Assembly: GCA_018114805.1 (NCBI GenBank) | Contig: CP073042.1 | Coordinates: forward strand, 3,844,001 to 3,908,000 | Length of the DNA stretch: 64,000 nt | Direction of reading: 5' to 3' | Source of the DNA: Candidatus Streptomyces philanthi | Lineage (GTDB): Bacteria; Actinomycetota; Actinomycetes; Streptomycetales; Streptomycetaceae | Shown here: one piece after another, positions 63,701-64,000 of the stretch | How positions within the stretch are numbered: position 1 is the stretch's first letter | Layout: each line of letters opens with the position of its first letter | The notes under the pieces: model-generated | What the model saw: only the letters and a program-made list of their open reading frames with translations | What the model was told of the DNA's origin: nothing | Database searches by the model: none | Made by a program: the position numbers and the translations under genes

Positions 63701-64000
63701 TCAGTCGGCGTGCGCCACGGCCAGGAAGCGGGCCACCGTCTCGGCCATCGCGTCCCGCCCGGGCCCCACGTACTTGCGCGGGTCCACCAGCGCCGGCTGG
63801 TCCGCCAGCACCTCGCGCACCGCGCCGGTGAACGCCGTGTTCAGGGCCGTCCCGACGTTGATCTTGACCATGCCGGCCGTCACCGCCGCCCGGATCTCCT
63901 CGTCCGGCACGCCCGACGAGCCGTGCAGCACCAGCGGCACCGGCACCGCCTCCCGCAACCGGCCGATCAGCTCGTGGTCGAGCGCCGCGGTGCGCTCGGT
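63701..64000 (-). CDS. class II fructose-bisphosphate aldolase family, C-terminal part
   Basis: Partial: the gene continues past the right edge. The last 100 codons read TERTAALDHELIGRLREAVP, VPLVLHGSSGVPDEEIRAAV, TAGMVKINVGTALNTAFTGA and DPRKYVGPGRDAMAETVARF. LHGSSG with its zinc-binding histidine, and KINVGT, which binds the substrate phosphate, are typical of zinc-dependent class II aldolases. The short form resembles tagatose-/ketose-bisphosphate aldolases (GatY/KbaY/FbaA). The exact substrate cannot be told from this part. Confidence 0.9.
   Translation of the reverse strand, partial: TERTAALDHELIGRLREAVPVPLVLHGSSGVPDEEIRAAVTAGMVKINVGTALNTAFTGAVREVLADQPALVDPRKYVGPGRDAMAETVARFLAVAHAD

Overview
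The window is chromosomal DNA of a Streptomyces, or a very close relative. The base composition is very GC-rich, and genes use G or C at almost every third codon position. GTG starts are common. Gene families that mark the genus are present: MshA, PhoR/PhoP with PHO boxes, CarD, MsiK, a CdgB-type GGDEF protein, DUF6879 with Scr1-type XRE and DUF397 genes, and a mycothiol-dependent formaldehyde pathway. As far as I can recall it, the order mshA - gpm - phoU/phoR/phoP - carD - ispD - ispF - cysS - rlmB - doxX - msiK, with terD and cdgB further on, matches the S. coelicolor core.

Layout. 0-4 kb is a decayed accessory patch: a broken XRE/TPR regulator, two small unknown genes, a radical-SAM stump and an interrupted kinase. 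4-10 kb is core: a methyltransferase, mshA, a YbjN protein, an MFS pump and gpm. 10-12 kb holds a vapB antitoxin with a gutted vapC, an unknown protein and a 51-residue cysteine-rich peptide. 12.2-22.8 kb is an undamaged core block: phosphate control (phoU, phoR, phoP, PHO boxes), carD, isoprenoid genes ispD/ispF, cysS and rlmB. 23-28.2 kb has a DoxX membrane protein, a sugar nucleotidyltransferase and msiK with a DasR-like site. tRNA-Thr(TGT) lies at 28.6 kb. 29-36 kb is mixed: SDR, beta-propeller with divergent LysR, RidA, luciferase-like oxidoreductase and a fluoride-channel pair. 36.6-39.5 kb carries two tandem paralogous regulators, the second ending in a 90-nt perfect palindrome. 40-50 kb is accessory: IclR, lipoprotein, quinone oxidoreductase, pentapeptide protein, two drug-type MFS pumps, M23 peptidase and ArsR. 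50.5-52.3 kb is the mycothiol formaldehyde pair. 52.6-54.7 kb holds a MarR region and two genes fused tail to tail. 54.9-57.3 kb is a DUF6879/XRE/DUF397 cluster. 57.5-64 kb returns to core-like genes: terD, an ArfB-type hydrolase, a flavin reductase, cdgB, a carbohydrate-binding membrane protein and the end of a class II aldolase.

The most unusual property is the number of broken frames. More than twenty frameshifts and five in-frame TAG codons lie inside recognisable genes, while the 12.2-22.8 kb core block has none. Some breaks sit in G runs or GC-rich repeats and may be sequence errors. Others are clearly real rearrangements: the vapC internal deletion, the SnoaL/GNAT tail-to-tail fusion and the radical-SAM fusion. 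I saw no insertion sequence, CRISPR array, rRNA or complete mobile element.
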